In this document: one piece after another, positions 17,793 to 22,547 of the stretch | How positions within the stretch are numbered: position 1 is the stretch's first letter | How the letters are laid out: each line of letters begins with the position of its first letter | IMG/VR virus record: IMGVR_UViG_3300042876_000252 | Coordinates: 1-26,394 of that record | Source of the DNA: a virus | Direction: 5' to 3' (one strand) | Length of the DNA: 26,394 nt | The notes under the pieces: generated by a model | Database searches by the model: none | What the model saw: only the letters and a program-made list of their open reading frames with translations | Told to the model about the DNA's origin: nothing | Position numbers and translations under genes: made by a program

Positions 17793-17886
17793 TACCACAC
17801 CACCTCTTAAACTCCAGATTATCACCTCGCTAAACCCTTGCCTAGCTTGCCTTTGCAACTATCTTCACCTTGTGTGAAAATAATCC

Positions 17887-17916
17887 TTGACATTCGTTGG
17901 CGCTAACGAGTACAAC
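17887..17916 (+). promoter_or_regulatory. Early sigma70-like promoter with a palindromic operator in the spacer
   Basis: TTGACA (17887-17892) and TACAAC (17911-17916) are separated by 18 bp, a plausible host-polymerase promoter for the early operon. The spacer contains CGTTGGCGCTAACG (17895-17908), a near-perfect 14-bp palindrome in which only the G/T pair breaks symmetry. A protein bound there would block the promoter. The same GGCGCTAACGA core recurs before the RNA polymerase gene (22708-22718). An AGGAGGG at about 17926-17932 is not followed by a usable start codon. Confidence 0.6.
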
Positions 17917-18075
17917 TGTACCTAACAGGAGGGAAACAGAGTACAGCGGGACGCGAACACAAGTTTAGCCCGCCACACAAAAGAGAATATGGCTGGAATG
18001 CTGAGAGTCTAACGACAGGTAGCGTAGCAGACCTAGCAGCACCTAATCAGGGTCAATGGCAAGGTGAGGTGCTCA

Positions 18076-18156
18076 ATGGGGTTAGCGGTAATCGAACCGG
18101 GCGAATGCCAGCAAGTTTTCCCTAATTTGATCTTAGAGCCAAGCCAAACGGCTTAG
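18076..18156 (+). CDS. Possible 26-residue leader or small early protein
   Basis: ATG at 18076 follows GAGGT with acceptable spacing and opens 26 codons to TAG 18154-18156 (MGLAVIEPGECQQVFPNLIL and six more). I recognise no family. It is the first translatable frame after the early promoter with a ribosome-binding site. It could be a leader peptide or chance; the evidence is weak. Confidence 0.25.
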   Translation: MGLAVIEPGECQQVFPNLILEPSQTA

Positions 18157-18191
18157 ATGTGAGATTAACCTTAGATGAAAGGGGAAACAAG

Positions 18192-18338
18192 ATGATTGAC
18201 AGGAGTGAAGCCTCGAAGGCGTTAGCGAAGGCTATTGCATACAAGCAATGCGGCAAGGACACAGAAGCCGATGCTTGGGCGATACGGTTAGTCAAACTGC
18301 TGGAATGCTCGAATATCCTGAAAGGTGAAAGCAGATGA
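18192..18338 (+). CDS. Small early phage protein (SEASKALAKAIAYKQCGK family)
   Basis: A 48-residue protein starts at ATG 18192 after AAAGGGGAAACA, the same ribosome-binding context as the following early genes. The sequence DRSEASKALAKAIAYKQCGK, then ADAWAIRLVKLLECSNIL, is a pattern I recognise from small uncharacterised proteins in many phages and prophages, predicted as two amphipathic helices. No biochemical role is known to me. The stop overlaps the next start (ATGA), so this is the first member of a coupled chain of three tiny genes. Confidence 0.75.
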   Translation: MIDRSEASKALAKAIAYKQCGKDTEADAWAIRLVKLLECSNILKGESR

Positions 18339-18508
18339 AATACAAAGTCTGGACAGCAGAAGGCGTGATAGGTTGTCACTCGGCATTGCAGGCCGTGAGG
18401 CTAGCTTGCCAGTTGTGTGACAGTAGCGAAACAATGGTTGAAATAAGCCGTTCCAATTCGCTTGTCTTCAAGATTTGGTACACTTCAGAAGGACTGATTA
18501 GACTATGA
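18335..18508 (+). CDS. Hypothetical 57-residue early protein
   Basis: The frame begins MKYKVWTAEGVIGCHSALQA and ends SLVFKIWYTSEGLIRL. It overlaps its upstream neighbour by ATGA and its downstream neighbour by ATGA. A small alpha/beta fold is plausible: a beta strand, a helix with two Cys (ACQLC), then two strands. I recognise no family. Gene spacing and continuous coupling support that it is translated. Confidence 0.6.
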   Translation: MKYKVWTAEGVIGCHSALQAVRLACQLCDSSETMVEISRSNSLVFKIWYTSEGLIRL

Positions 18509-18570
18509 CGACACAGCAGGAAACAGCAGCGAAACGGATTGCCGAGCTTTTGGGTTACCTGCAAGACTAG
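18505..18570 (+). CDS. Possible 21-residue peptide ending inside an intergenic hairpin
   Basis: ATG 18505 overlaps the preceding stop and opens MTTQQETAAKRIAELLGYLQ plus D, to TAG 18568-18570. The peptide is an amphipathic helix. Its last codons and stop lie in the 5' arm and loop of the hairpin at 18557-18579, so ribosomes reading it would melt that structure. It may be a regulatory peptide coupled to hairpin folding or the remnant of a longer gene. Confidence 0.4.
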   Translation: MTTQQETAAKRIAELLGYLQD

Positions 18571-18588
18571 CTTGTAGGTTGCCTTGGA
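18547..18588 (+). repeat. Intergenic hairpin cassette, copy 1
   Basis: CTTTTGGGTTA and TGCCTTGGA frame the stem ACCTGCAAG (18557-18565) / CTTGTAGGT (18571-18579), with 9 pairs including one G-U and loop ACTAG. The flanks are shared with copies 2-4. The stem sequence is shared with copy 3 only. Confidence 0.8.
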
Positions 18589-18603
18589 GTTTAACCGTAC
18601 TGA

Positions 18604-18619
18604 ATCATTGACGTTAACG
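18604..18619 (+). promoter_or_regulatory. GCGYTAACG-type motif before the 124-residue gene
   Basis: The sequence AATCATTGACGTTAACGC (about 18603-18620) nearly repeats AATCATTGTCGTTAACGC at about 25237-25254. On the minus strand it reads GCGTTAACGTC, matching the palindromic core in the early promoter. The role is unknown; it may be an operator. Confidence 0.4.
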
Positions 18620-18642
18620 CTATCATCAACAAAGGGGAAACC

Positions 18643-19017
18643 ATGAAAACCGGACGGACAGACGTGCAGCGCGACAATCGCAAGACACATTGCCTTAACT
18701 CCACTCTGATAGGCTATTCATCCATCTGGTTGAATCCAGGCGATACGTTTCTTTACCGTGAGCACCTCGAAGGGGGAAAGGAAAGAATCCGCTTTGGTAG
18801 GTGTTACGGAAGGGTCAAACCCTTGGTTAGCTTGGGAGGTGAAAAGACAATATGGCATGTACTAGCTTTGGTAGCTTCGGACAGAATGACAGGCGCTTAT
18901 GAAAGGTGGATTGAACCTAAAGACGTTATCGAGACTGTACCGGAAAAGTACACTAACCCATTGATACGCTCTTGGTTTGACGAACAGGAGTACTGGAGAG
19001 ATCAGGACAAGCACTAA
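18643..19017 (+). CDS. Hypothetical 124-residue early protein
   Basis: The start follows AAAGGGGAAACC, the shared early ribosome-binding site. The sequence includes NSTLIGYSSIWLNPGDTFLY, GGKERIRFGRCYGRVKPLVS and a C-terminal acidic and aromatic tail (WFDEQEYWRDQDKH). The middle looks like a small beta barrel: alternating strands with Gly turns, followed by IWHVLALVASDR and YERWIEPKDV. I cannot assign a family. Early position in a T7-like phage suggests a host-takeover or anti-defence role, but that is context only. Confidence 0.7.
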   Translation: MKTGRTDVQRDNRKTHCLNSTLIGYSSIWLNPGDTFLYREHLEGGKERIRFGRCYGRVKPLVSLGGEKTIWHVLALVASDRMTGAYERWIEPKDVIETVPEKYTNPLIRSWFDEQEYWRDQDKH

Positions 19018-19025
19018 GCGTTAAA

Positions 19026-19067
19026 CTTTTGGGTTAGGTCTGACCCGGTATCAGACCTTGCCTTGAA
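19026..19067 (+). repeat. Intergenic hairpin cassette, copy 2
   Basis: Same flanks as copy 1, with a perfect 8-bp stem AGGTCTGA (19036-19043) / TCAGACCT (19051-19058) and a CCCGGTA loop. Downstream CTTGACTCTACTGCACC is shared with copy 3. Confidence 0.85.
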
Positions 19068-19109
19068 TCTTGACTCTACTGCACCAAACACCTAACCAAA
19101 GGGGAAACC

Positions 19110-19403
19110 ATGACACCTCAAGAACTGCAACAAAAGCTAATCATTGCGGATAATCGTGCGAAACGTATAACCGATATGATCCGTGAACGTGCAAGAAAAG
19201 TTTGTCGTGAGGCTAACCTTGACCCAAACTTACTTGGTATCCATCCGCATAACGCAATGTGTGGCTTTGAGAGTGGTAACCCATGGCCCGAAGTGAATTA
19301 CCAAAAGTGTAGACTCACCCTTCACTTGCTGCAACGTATGTTTGAACCACATAGAATCTACAACAGATATGCAGAACGGTTAATCAGAGACTTTTACCGA
19401 TAG
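19110..19403 (+). CDS. Hypothetical 97-residue basic early protein
   Basis: The start follows AAAGGGGAAACC. The N-terminal half is a long charged helix (TPQELQQKLIIADNRAKRI, then RERARKVCREANL). The C-terminal half, CRLTLHLLQRMFEPHRIYNR followed by YAERLIRDFYR, is also helical and very basic. Nucleic-acid or host-protein binding would suit the charge, but I recognise no family. It lies between hairpin cassettes 2 and 3. Confidence 0.7.
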   Translation: MTPQELQQKLIIADNRAKRITDMIRERARKVCREANLDPNLLGIHPHNAMCGFESGNPWPEVNYQKCRLTLHLLQRMFEPHRIYNRYAERLIRDFYR

Positions 19404-19408
19404 GCTAG

Positions 19409-19449
19409 CTTTTGGGTTACCTACAACATGGCTTGTAGGTTGCCTTGAA
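19409..19449 (+). repeat. Intergenic hairpin cassette, copy 3
   Basis: Perfect 8-bp stem ACCTACAA (19419-19426) / TTGTAGGT (19433-19440), loop CATGGC, between the shared flanks CTTTTGGGTTA and TGCCTTGAA. The stem type matches copy 1. Confidence 0.85.
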
Positions 19450-19491
19450 CCTTGACTCTACTGCACCTAACACACACACAAAGGGGAAGTC

Positions 19492-19722
19492 ATGAAAGCT
19501 ATTCAGACGAAGTACCACGGCGCAACGAATTACCGTGGGTCAAGAATCATTGCCACAGCAGACGATAACCCACGCCTAACCCAGCCCTACAACAGGGAAG
19601 GCGAAGCCACAGAGGAAGACGTTCACAGACGTGCCGCTTATGCTTTACGGGATAAGCTAGGCTGGAAAGGTGAGCTTGTAGGGGGATGGAAAAAGGACAG
19701 TTACTATTGGGTTTTTGTGTAG
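19492..19722 (+). CDS. Small conserved phage protein (MKAIxTKYxxATNxRGSRI family)
   Basis: This 76-residue protein has the order I know from a widespread family of small uncharacterised phage and prophage proteins: N-terminal MKAIQTKYHGATNYRGSRII, then a variable segment, then VHRRAAYALRDKLGWKGELV and a C-terminal KDSYYWVFV. The usual family length is about 70-75 residues, so it is complete. The function is unknown; these genes are common in accessory early regions. AAAGGGGAAGTC precedes the ATG. Confidence 0.8.
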   Translation: MKAIQTKYHGATNYRGSRIIATADDNPRLTQPYNREGEATEEDVHRRAAYALRDKLGWKGELVGGWKKDSYYWVFV

Positions 19723-19727
19723 CTTAG

Positions 19728-19769
19728 CTTTTGGGTTAGGTCTGACCCGGTTTCAGACCTTGCCTTGAA
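19728..19769 (+). repeat. Intergenic hairpin cassette, copy 4
   Basis: Perfect 8-bp stem AGGTCTGA (19738-19745) / TCAGACCT (19753-19760) with a CCCGGTT loop, same flanks as the other copies and same stem as copy 2. AAAGGGGAAACC and a start codon follow at 19785-19799. Confidence 0.85.
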
Positions 19770-19796
19770 CCTAACCTAACACCTAAAGGGGAAACC

Positions 19797-20021
19797 ATGA
19801 CAACGGAAGAACTACGCAAGGCCATAGAGGAAACCGTTCTTTATCACGAGGTAGAGTACCGGATTTACGAAAAGGTGATCCAGGTACTTACGCCTATGGT
19901 AGGCAAGCCGATTACCAAGAGACTCGCCACAGCAGTTCAAAGGGAAAAACGGCTGGATTGTCATTCCCGTGGAGAACAAACCGCCGATCGAATGCACGAA
20001 CGAAATGAGAAACGAACTTGA
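19797..20021 (+). CDS. Early protein, upstream part of a gene probably broken by a frameshift
   Basis: The ATG follows AAAGGGGAAACC. The first ~46 residues (MTTEELRKAIEETVLYHEVE and onward to ITKRLATAV) look like ordinary helical protein. After about 19935 this frame becomes low-quality (REKRLDCHSRGEQTADRMHE), while the +1 frame gives sensible sequence (FKGKNGWIVIPVENKPPIE) that continues for another ~115 residues to 20295. The switch falls around CAAAGGGAAAAAC (19938-19950). The intact product would be about 165 residues. I recognise no family. Confidence 0.5.
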   Translation: MTTEELRKAIEETVLYHEVEYRIYEKVIQVLTPMVGKPITKRLATAVQREKRLDCHSRGEQTADRMHERNEKRT

Positions 20022-20295
20022 GCTTTACGAGTTTGTCAATGATCCACCACAGAATTACTTTTTGTATATCAATGAGGAGCGCGATCAAGCTACCACGTGG
20101 ATGGGTGGGGTTTTAGGTACAGTGTACCTTGGGAGGTCGTATAGGTCCAATTGGGGCGACTGGCGCGTGCCTGTGTGGGTCAAGGGGATCAACGGACAGT
20201 TTTATCAGGGAACGTATTACCCTGACTCCGGGAATTACGCACGGGTTAAGGCTACCAAGAATAAGCCTAGATGGGACATACGCTGTCATTTTTAG
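19969..20295 (+). CDS. Downstream part of the same broken gene, or a GTG-started separate protein
   Basis: The frame is open from 19903 but has no ATG, GTG or TTG with a ribosome-binding site at its true beginning. GTG 19969 is the first in-frame start. The product includes LELYEFVNDPPQNYFLYINE, TTWMGGVLGTVYLGRSYRSN and WVKGINGQFYQGTYYPDSGN, a compact, aromatic-rich beta-type protein unlike the chance frames around it. Because credible protein sequence continues upstream of the GTG, I favour one gene split by a single-base shift over two genes. Confidence 0.55.
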   Translation: MENKPPIECTNEMRNELELYEFVNDPPQNYFLYINEERDQATTWMGGVLGTVYLGRSYRSNWGDWRVPVWVKGINGQFYQGTYYPDSGNYARVKATKNKPRWDIRCHF

Positions 20296-20308
20296 AGGAG
20301 GTTTAACC

Positions 20309-20500
20309 ATGGAAGGTCGTAGCGTGTTAACACTCACGGAAAAAGAGGAAATATTGAAAGCTGTTGACCGAGCCCAGCGGGCTACTGAAAAGCTGAATAC
20401 ACTGTGTAGGAAGAGAGGCGTTAGAGAAGTTATGGCCACCTTCGCGGAAACCAGACGGGACGCTAGGATACTCTACCAAGCGGGATACAGGGAGGTTTAA
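20309..20500 (+). CDS. Hypothetical 63-residue early protein
   Basis: ATG 20309 follows a strong GAGGAGG at about 20295-20301, a different ribosome-binding context from the preceding genes. The product (SVLTLTEKEEILKAVDRAQR, then EKLNTLCRKRGVREVMATFA) is helical and charged. The open frame extends upstream to 20129, but only as a shadow of the preceding gene. No family recognised. It is the last gene before the structured leader at 20570. Confidence 0.65.
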   Translation: MEGRSVLTLTEKEEILKAVDRAQRATEKLNTLCRKRGVREVMATFAETRRDARILYQAGYREV

Positions 20501-20569
20501 CACGTTGCGGTGGCCGTGGGCTTGCTTGCGGCTTCCCCTGTGTGCTAAACTGTAAAGAGGTCCAAACGC

Positions 20570-20632
20570 TTGACCTTTACCCGGTCCCTCGCTGGAGGGA
20601 CTCACGAAAGGGTCAACAGGGTATGCTTTTTG
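20570..20632 (+). terminator. Nested stem-loop with T-run: possible terminator or attenuator before the integrase operon
   Basis: The outer arms TTGACCTTT (20570-20578) and AAAGGGTCAA (20607-20616) pair with one bulged G. Inside them TCCCTC (20585-20590) pairs with GAGGGA (20595-20600) around a GCTG loop. A TTTTT run follows at about 20627-20631. The T-run is about 10 nt beyond the stem, so intrinsic termination may be weak. It separates the early genes from the regulator/integrase operon. The rest of the 20501-20712 gap shows one GCGCTAACG motif (20674-20682) and no gene. Confidence 0.5.
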
Positions 20633-20712
20633 CTTTACCGCAACTCAGAAATGGAGGGGTCACTTTTTGGCTTGCGCTAACGTAGCAGTCCAGGTAGAAA
20701 TGAGGTGAATCA

Positions 20713-20907
20713 ATGGTTTTGCAGTTTGAAGGGCTAGAGGTTGAAGTAGTGGCGGGGGACTTCGTGTATCTTCGGGTTAACGGATCTGATGGTCATGTTT
20801 TATGGGAGGATTTGCCATCAGAAGCGAGGGGAAAATTATGTGCCGAATTGAAACACTTAAAAGAGTTCTTCGAGTATTGCGGGGCGCTCATGAAGAAATG
20901 CCCGTGA
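20713..20907 (+). CDS. Hypothetical 64-residue protein, first gene of the integrase operon
   Basis: ATG 20713 follows GAGGTG. The product is acidic (LQFEGLEVEVVAGDFVYLRV, then HVLWEDLPSEARGKLCAELK) and reads as two or three beta strands followed by a helix. No family recognised. Its last 70 nt overlap the winged-helix gene in another frame. Since both frames look protein-like the overlap may be real, though one start could be wrong. Confidence 0.5.
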   Translation: MVLQFEGLEVEVVAGDFVYLRVNGSDGHVLWEDLPSEARGKLCAELKHLKEFFEYCGALMKKCP

Positions 20908-21143
20908 GACAAATTGAATTACTCCTTTCAATCTCCCCGACCGGGGGCACATCAGGGCCGGACCTTGAGCTTACAACCGGGCTGTCGAGTAGCGCGGTTT
21001 ACCGGCTGGGCAAGTCTCTGATAGACAAAGAGCTTGTTGTTCAGCAGCCGGATCACATCAATGCTAAAGCCAAGCGCCTCTTTTTGTCGAGCAAAGGTAA
21101 GACTGTGGTTGAGGAGGTTTACACCATTCTGAAGGAGGATTGA
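20838..21143 (+). CDS. MarR-like winged-helix DNA-binding protein, candidate lysogeny regulator
   Basis: From ATG 20838, preceded by GAGGGGA, the product has 101 residues. The frame is open further upstream to 20802, but that start has no ribosome-binding site. The pattern LELTTGLSSSAVYRLGKSLI, then DKELVVQQ, then AKRLFLSSKGKTVVEEV matches the recognition helix, wing and C-terminal LTxKGxxLLxE of MarR-family regulators, without the long dimerisation helices of full-length members (about 140 residues). It is two bases upstream of int and shares its transcript, and no CI-like repressor is visible elsewhere. It is therefore the best candidate for a repressor or excision control factor acting at the palindromes in this window. 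Confidence 0.7.
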   Translation: MCRIETLKRVLRVLRGAHEEMPVRQIELLLSISPTGGTSGPDLELTTGLSSSAVYRLGKSLIDKELVVQQPDHINAKAKRLFLSSKGKTVVEEVYTILKED

Positions 21144-21144
21144 T

Positions 21145-22233
21145 ATGACCTTAGTGGCCGTTCCGGGTTCACAGTACTGGCATTGTGATATTTTGGTGGG
21201 TGGTGACCGTGTCAAAAAGTCAACCAAAGTTAAACGACCCCCTGACAGTGCGGGGAAACGGGCGGCCACTGAGGCTCGCAAGGCCGCTCTGGCAGTTGAG
21301 GAGGAGTACAGGCAAGACAAGATCAAAGAGCAGCGGGAGGCCGCCAGGAGGGAAGCTGCCGGTTTTACGGAAGACATCCTTCTCAGCGCTGCCGTCAAGC
21401 GGATGTATAACACTCGCTGGCATGAGAAGGCCGATGGGGAGGCCATGCGTAAAAAAATGGAGTGGGTTGTTTCCCAAGTGGGCGACCCCATGCTTTCCAA
21501 AGTCAACGAGGAGTTTGTTGACAAGATGGTTGAAAAGCTGCGCTCATGTGGCAGGCAACCCGCAACCATCAACAGGTACAAGGCGCACCTGCGGATTATC
21601 ATGAGGCACGCTGTGCTCAAGTGGCGAGTGCCTGCGAGAATCCCCAGCATGGATATGTCCGACGAAACGGAAGGCCGGATGTTTGTGCTCACAGAGGATC
21701 AAGAGGCGAAGTTGACACTTACTCTCAGGGCCGCGCCGGTTGCTGAGACTCAGGGTAGACAGTACGCCGAGTATCCCGGTTACGCTGATTTATTTGAGGT
21801 GTTGGTTGACACCGGTCTACGCCTTGGGGAAGCCCGGCAGATTACCTTTTCCCGGCACATTGACCTTGAGGTGGGGGAAATCCGGCTTGATGGGGTGATG
21901 TGCAAGAGTGGCAAGGGGCGCGTCATTCCCATGACCAACAGAGTGAAAAACATTCTCACAGAGCGGAAGGCACTGGGTGTGGATCTGGCTTTCCCGTGGT
22001 CCCACTCCCGAGTTGAGCAGGTGTGGAACGGACTGGTACGCAAGAGGATGAACATTGCTGACCCGGAGTTCTGCATACACTGTCTGCGGCACACTTTTGC
22101 CTCCCGGTTGGTCAGGAAGGGTGTTGACCTGTACGTGGTCAAAAAGCTCATGGGTCATGCCAGCATCAGCACAACGGAACGGTATGCCAAATTGCAGACT
22201 GCGAACCTCGCTGACGCTGTAAAACTGCTGTGA
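21145..22233 (+). CDS. int: Tyrosine recombinase (phage integrase)
   Basis: The 362-residue protein catalyses site-specific recombination between attP and attB. The N-terminal ~50 residues (YWHCDILVGGDRVKKSTKV) look like an arm-binding beta domain, and residues about 75-175 like the helical core-binding SAM-like domain. The catalytic domain has R226 (DTGLRLGEARQ), probable K257 (KSGKGRVIP), H312 and R315 (HCLRHTF), H338 (LMGHASISTTERY) and the nucleophile Y347, a complete set. AAGGAGGATTGAT precedes the ATG, giving a strong ribosome-binding site. Translation is probably coupled to the winged-helix gene ending two bases earlier. The tRNA-Trp-like attP begins about 75 nt after the stop, the usual int-attP arrangement. 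Confidence 0.96.
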   Translation: MTLVAVPGSQYWHCDILVGGDRVKKSTKVKRPPDSAGKRAATEARKAALAVEEEYRQDKIKEQREAARREAAGFTEDILLSAAVKRMYNTRWHEKADGEAMRKKMEWVVSQVGDPMLSKVNEEFVDKMVEKLRSCGRQPATINRYKAHLRIIMRHAVLKWRVPARIPSMDMSDETEGRMFVLTEDQEAKLTLTLRAAPVAETQGRQYAEYPGYADLFEVLVDTGLRLGEARQITFSRHIDLEVGEIRLDGVMCKSGKGRVIPMTNRVKNILTERKALGVDLAFPWSHSRVEQVWNGLVRKRMNIADPEFCIHCLRHTFASRLVRKGVDLYVVKKLMGHASISTTERYAKLQTANLADAVKLL

Positions 22234-22277
22234 AAACTAGGGGGAATAGTGTGGGAAAACGAGCCTGTTTTTCACAC
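22229..22277 (+). promoter_or_regulatory. Candidate integrase arm-type sites and imperfect hairpin (P arm)
   Basis: Related sequences occur three times: TGTGAAAAC (22229-22237), GTGTGGGAAAAC (22249-22260) and, on the minus strand, GTGTGAAAAAC (22267-22277). A fourth, GTGTGAAAAA, lies on the other side of attP at 22426-22435. The second and third together fold into an 11-pair hairpin with one bulge and a GAGCCT loop. Repeats on both sides of an attP core are typical arm-type binding sites. Confidence 0.45.
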
Positions 22278-22308
22278 CAGATGCAACGCAAGTGGTTGAT
22301 ATTCTTAA

Positions 22309-22364
22309 AGAGCATCGGACTCCAAATCCGAGGGTTGGGGGTTCGAATCCCTCCTGGCCTGCCA
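22309..22364 (+). other. attP core: 3' portion of a tRNA-Trp gene (anticodon CCA)
   Basis: The stretch reads as a tRNA from the 3' strand of the D stem onward: AGAGC (22309-22313), anticodon stem TCGGA/TCCGA around CTCCAAA (anticodon CCA, Trp), variable loop GGGTT, T stem GGGGG/CCCTC with loop TTCGAAT, acceptor strand CTGGCCT, G and encoded CCA (22362-22364). The 5' acceptor and most of the D arm are missing (upstream bases do not pair with CTGGCCT), so this is not a working tRNA gene. Phage attP sites that copy the 3' end of a tRNA rebuild the host gene upon integration. Confidence 0.88.
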
Positions 22365-22383
22365 AAGAAAATCAAGTAGTTAG

Positions 22384-22418
22384 CCCGCCTCTTTGACCAT
22401 CCGAGGGGCGGGTTTTTT
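22384..22418 (+). terminator. Rho-independent terminator just downstream of attP
   Basis: CCCGCC (22384-22389) pairs with GGCGGG (22407-22412), with additional C/T-G pairing inward, followed by TTTTTT (22413-22418). It would end transcription of int in the phage. In the lysogen it would end transcription of the rebuilt tRNA-Trp gene before the phage RNA polymerase. Confidence 0.8.
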
Positions 22419-22439
22419 CGTCCTAGTGTGAAAAATGGT

Positions 22440-22547
22440 GGGGGTACGGCACCCCCTTAGTTGAAGTCCTCCAGGGGTAAAGTGTTATGTTATACTGTAT
22501 GTTAAACTGTATGGTACAGTTTATGTCCAAGATCCATTACACTATAA
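22440..22547 (+). promoter_or_regulatory. Promoter-like module B upstream of the RNA polymerase gene
   Basis: The module opens with a hairpin GGGGGT/ACCCCC (22440-22456) running into CCCCCTTAGTTGA. The 28-bp block 22475-22502 is identical to 17047-17074 and contains an extended -10 TGTTATACT (22488-22496). A second near-repeat TTAAACTGTATGG (22502-22514), ATGTCCAAGATCCAT (22523-22537) and ACACTATAA (22539-22547) follow. The last element resembles the CACTATA core of T7, SP6 and K11 promoters. This could allow host-driven first transcription and phage-polymerase feedback. Confidence 0.5.
22504..22522 (+). promoter_or_regulatory. Perfect 8-bp inverted repeat, operator-like
   Basis: AAACTGTATGGTACAGTTT is an exact inverted repeat (AAACTGTA / TACAGTTT) with a TGG spacer, lying 8 bp downstream of the extended -10. 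Module A lacks the perfect palindrome, so this site is specific to the RNA polymerase leader and would suit a dimeric repressor. Confidence 0.55.

Larger units (their letters stand above)
17000..17886 (+). other. Non-coding region between late and early genes; probable site of genome ends
   Basis: No convincing gene is present. The region contains promoter-like module A (17024-17122), a short perfect stem TCCCTC/GAGGGA at 17230-17243, isolated TTGACA or TTGACT boxes without a -10 (17398, 17504, 17526), and a 24-bp tandem repeat (17697-17792). Its position after the terminase and before the early promoter is where T7-like phages have their direct terminal repeats. A circularised assembly would collapse such a repeat to one copy, so its borders cannot be seen here. 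Confidence 0.6.

Noticed and set aside
17667-17858. Minus-strand frame encoding repeated MARCWARS
   Set aside because: It arises from the 24-bp DNA repeat (a multiple of three); no ribosome-binding site and no sensible protein outside the repeat.
18122-18690. Two minus-strand frames (18122-18379, 18376-18690)
   Set aside because: They lie opposite a coupled set of + strand early genes with good ribosome-binding sites and cross a conserved hairpin.
22309-22364. Functional tRNA-Trp gene
   Set aside because: The 5' acceptor strand and D arm are missing, so it is an attachment site, not a tRNA gene.
22166-22375. Minus-strand 69-codon frame over the end of int and attP
   Set aside because: It crosses the tRNA fragment and int in antisense; a typical spurious frame seen around tRNA genes.
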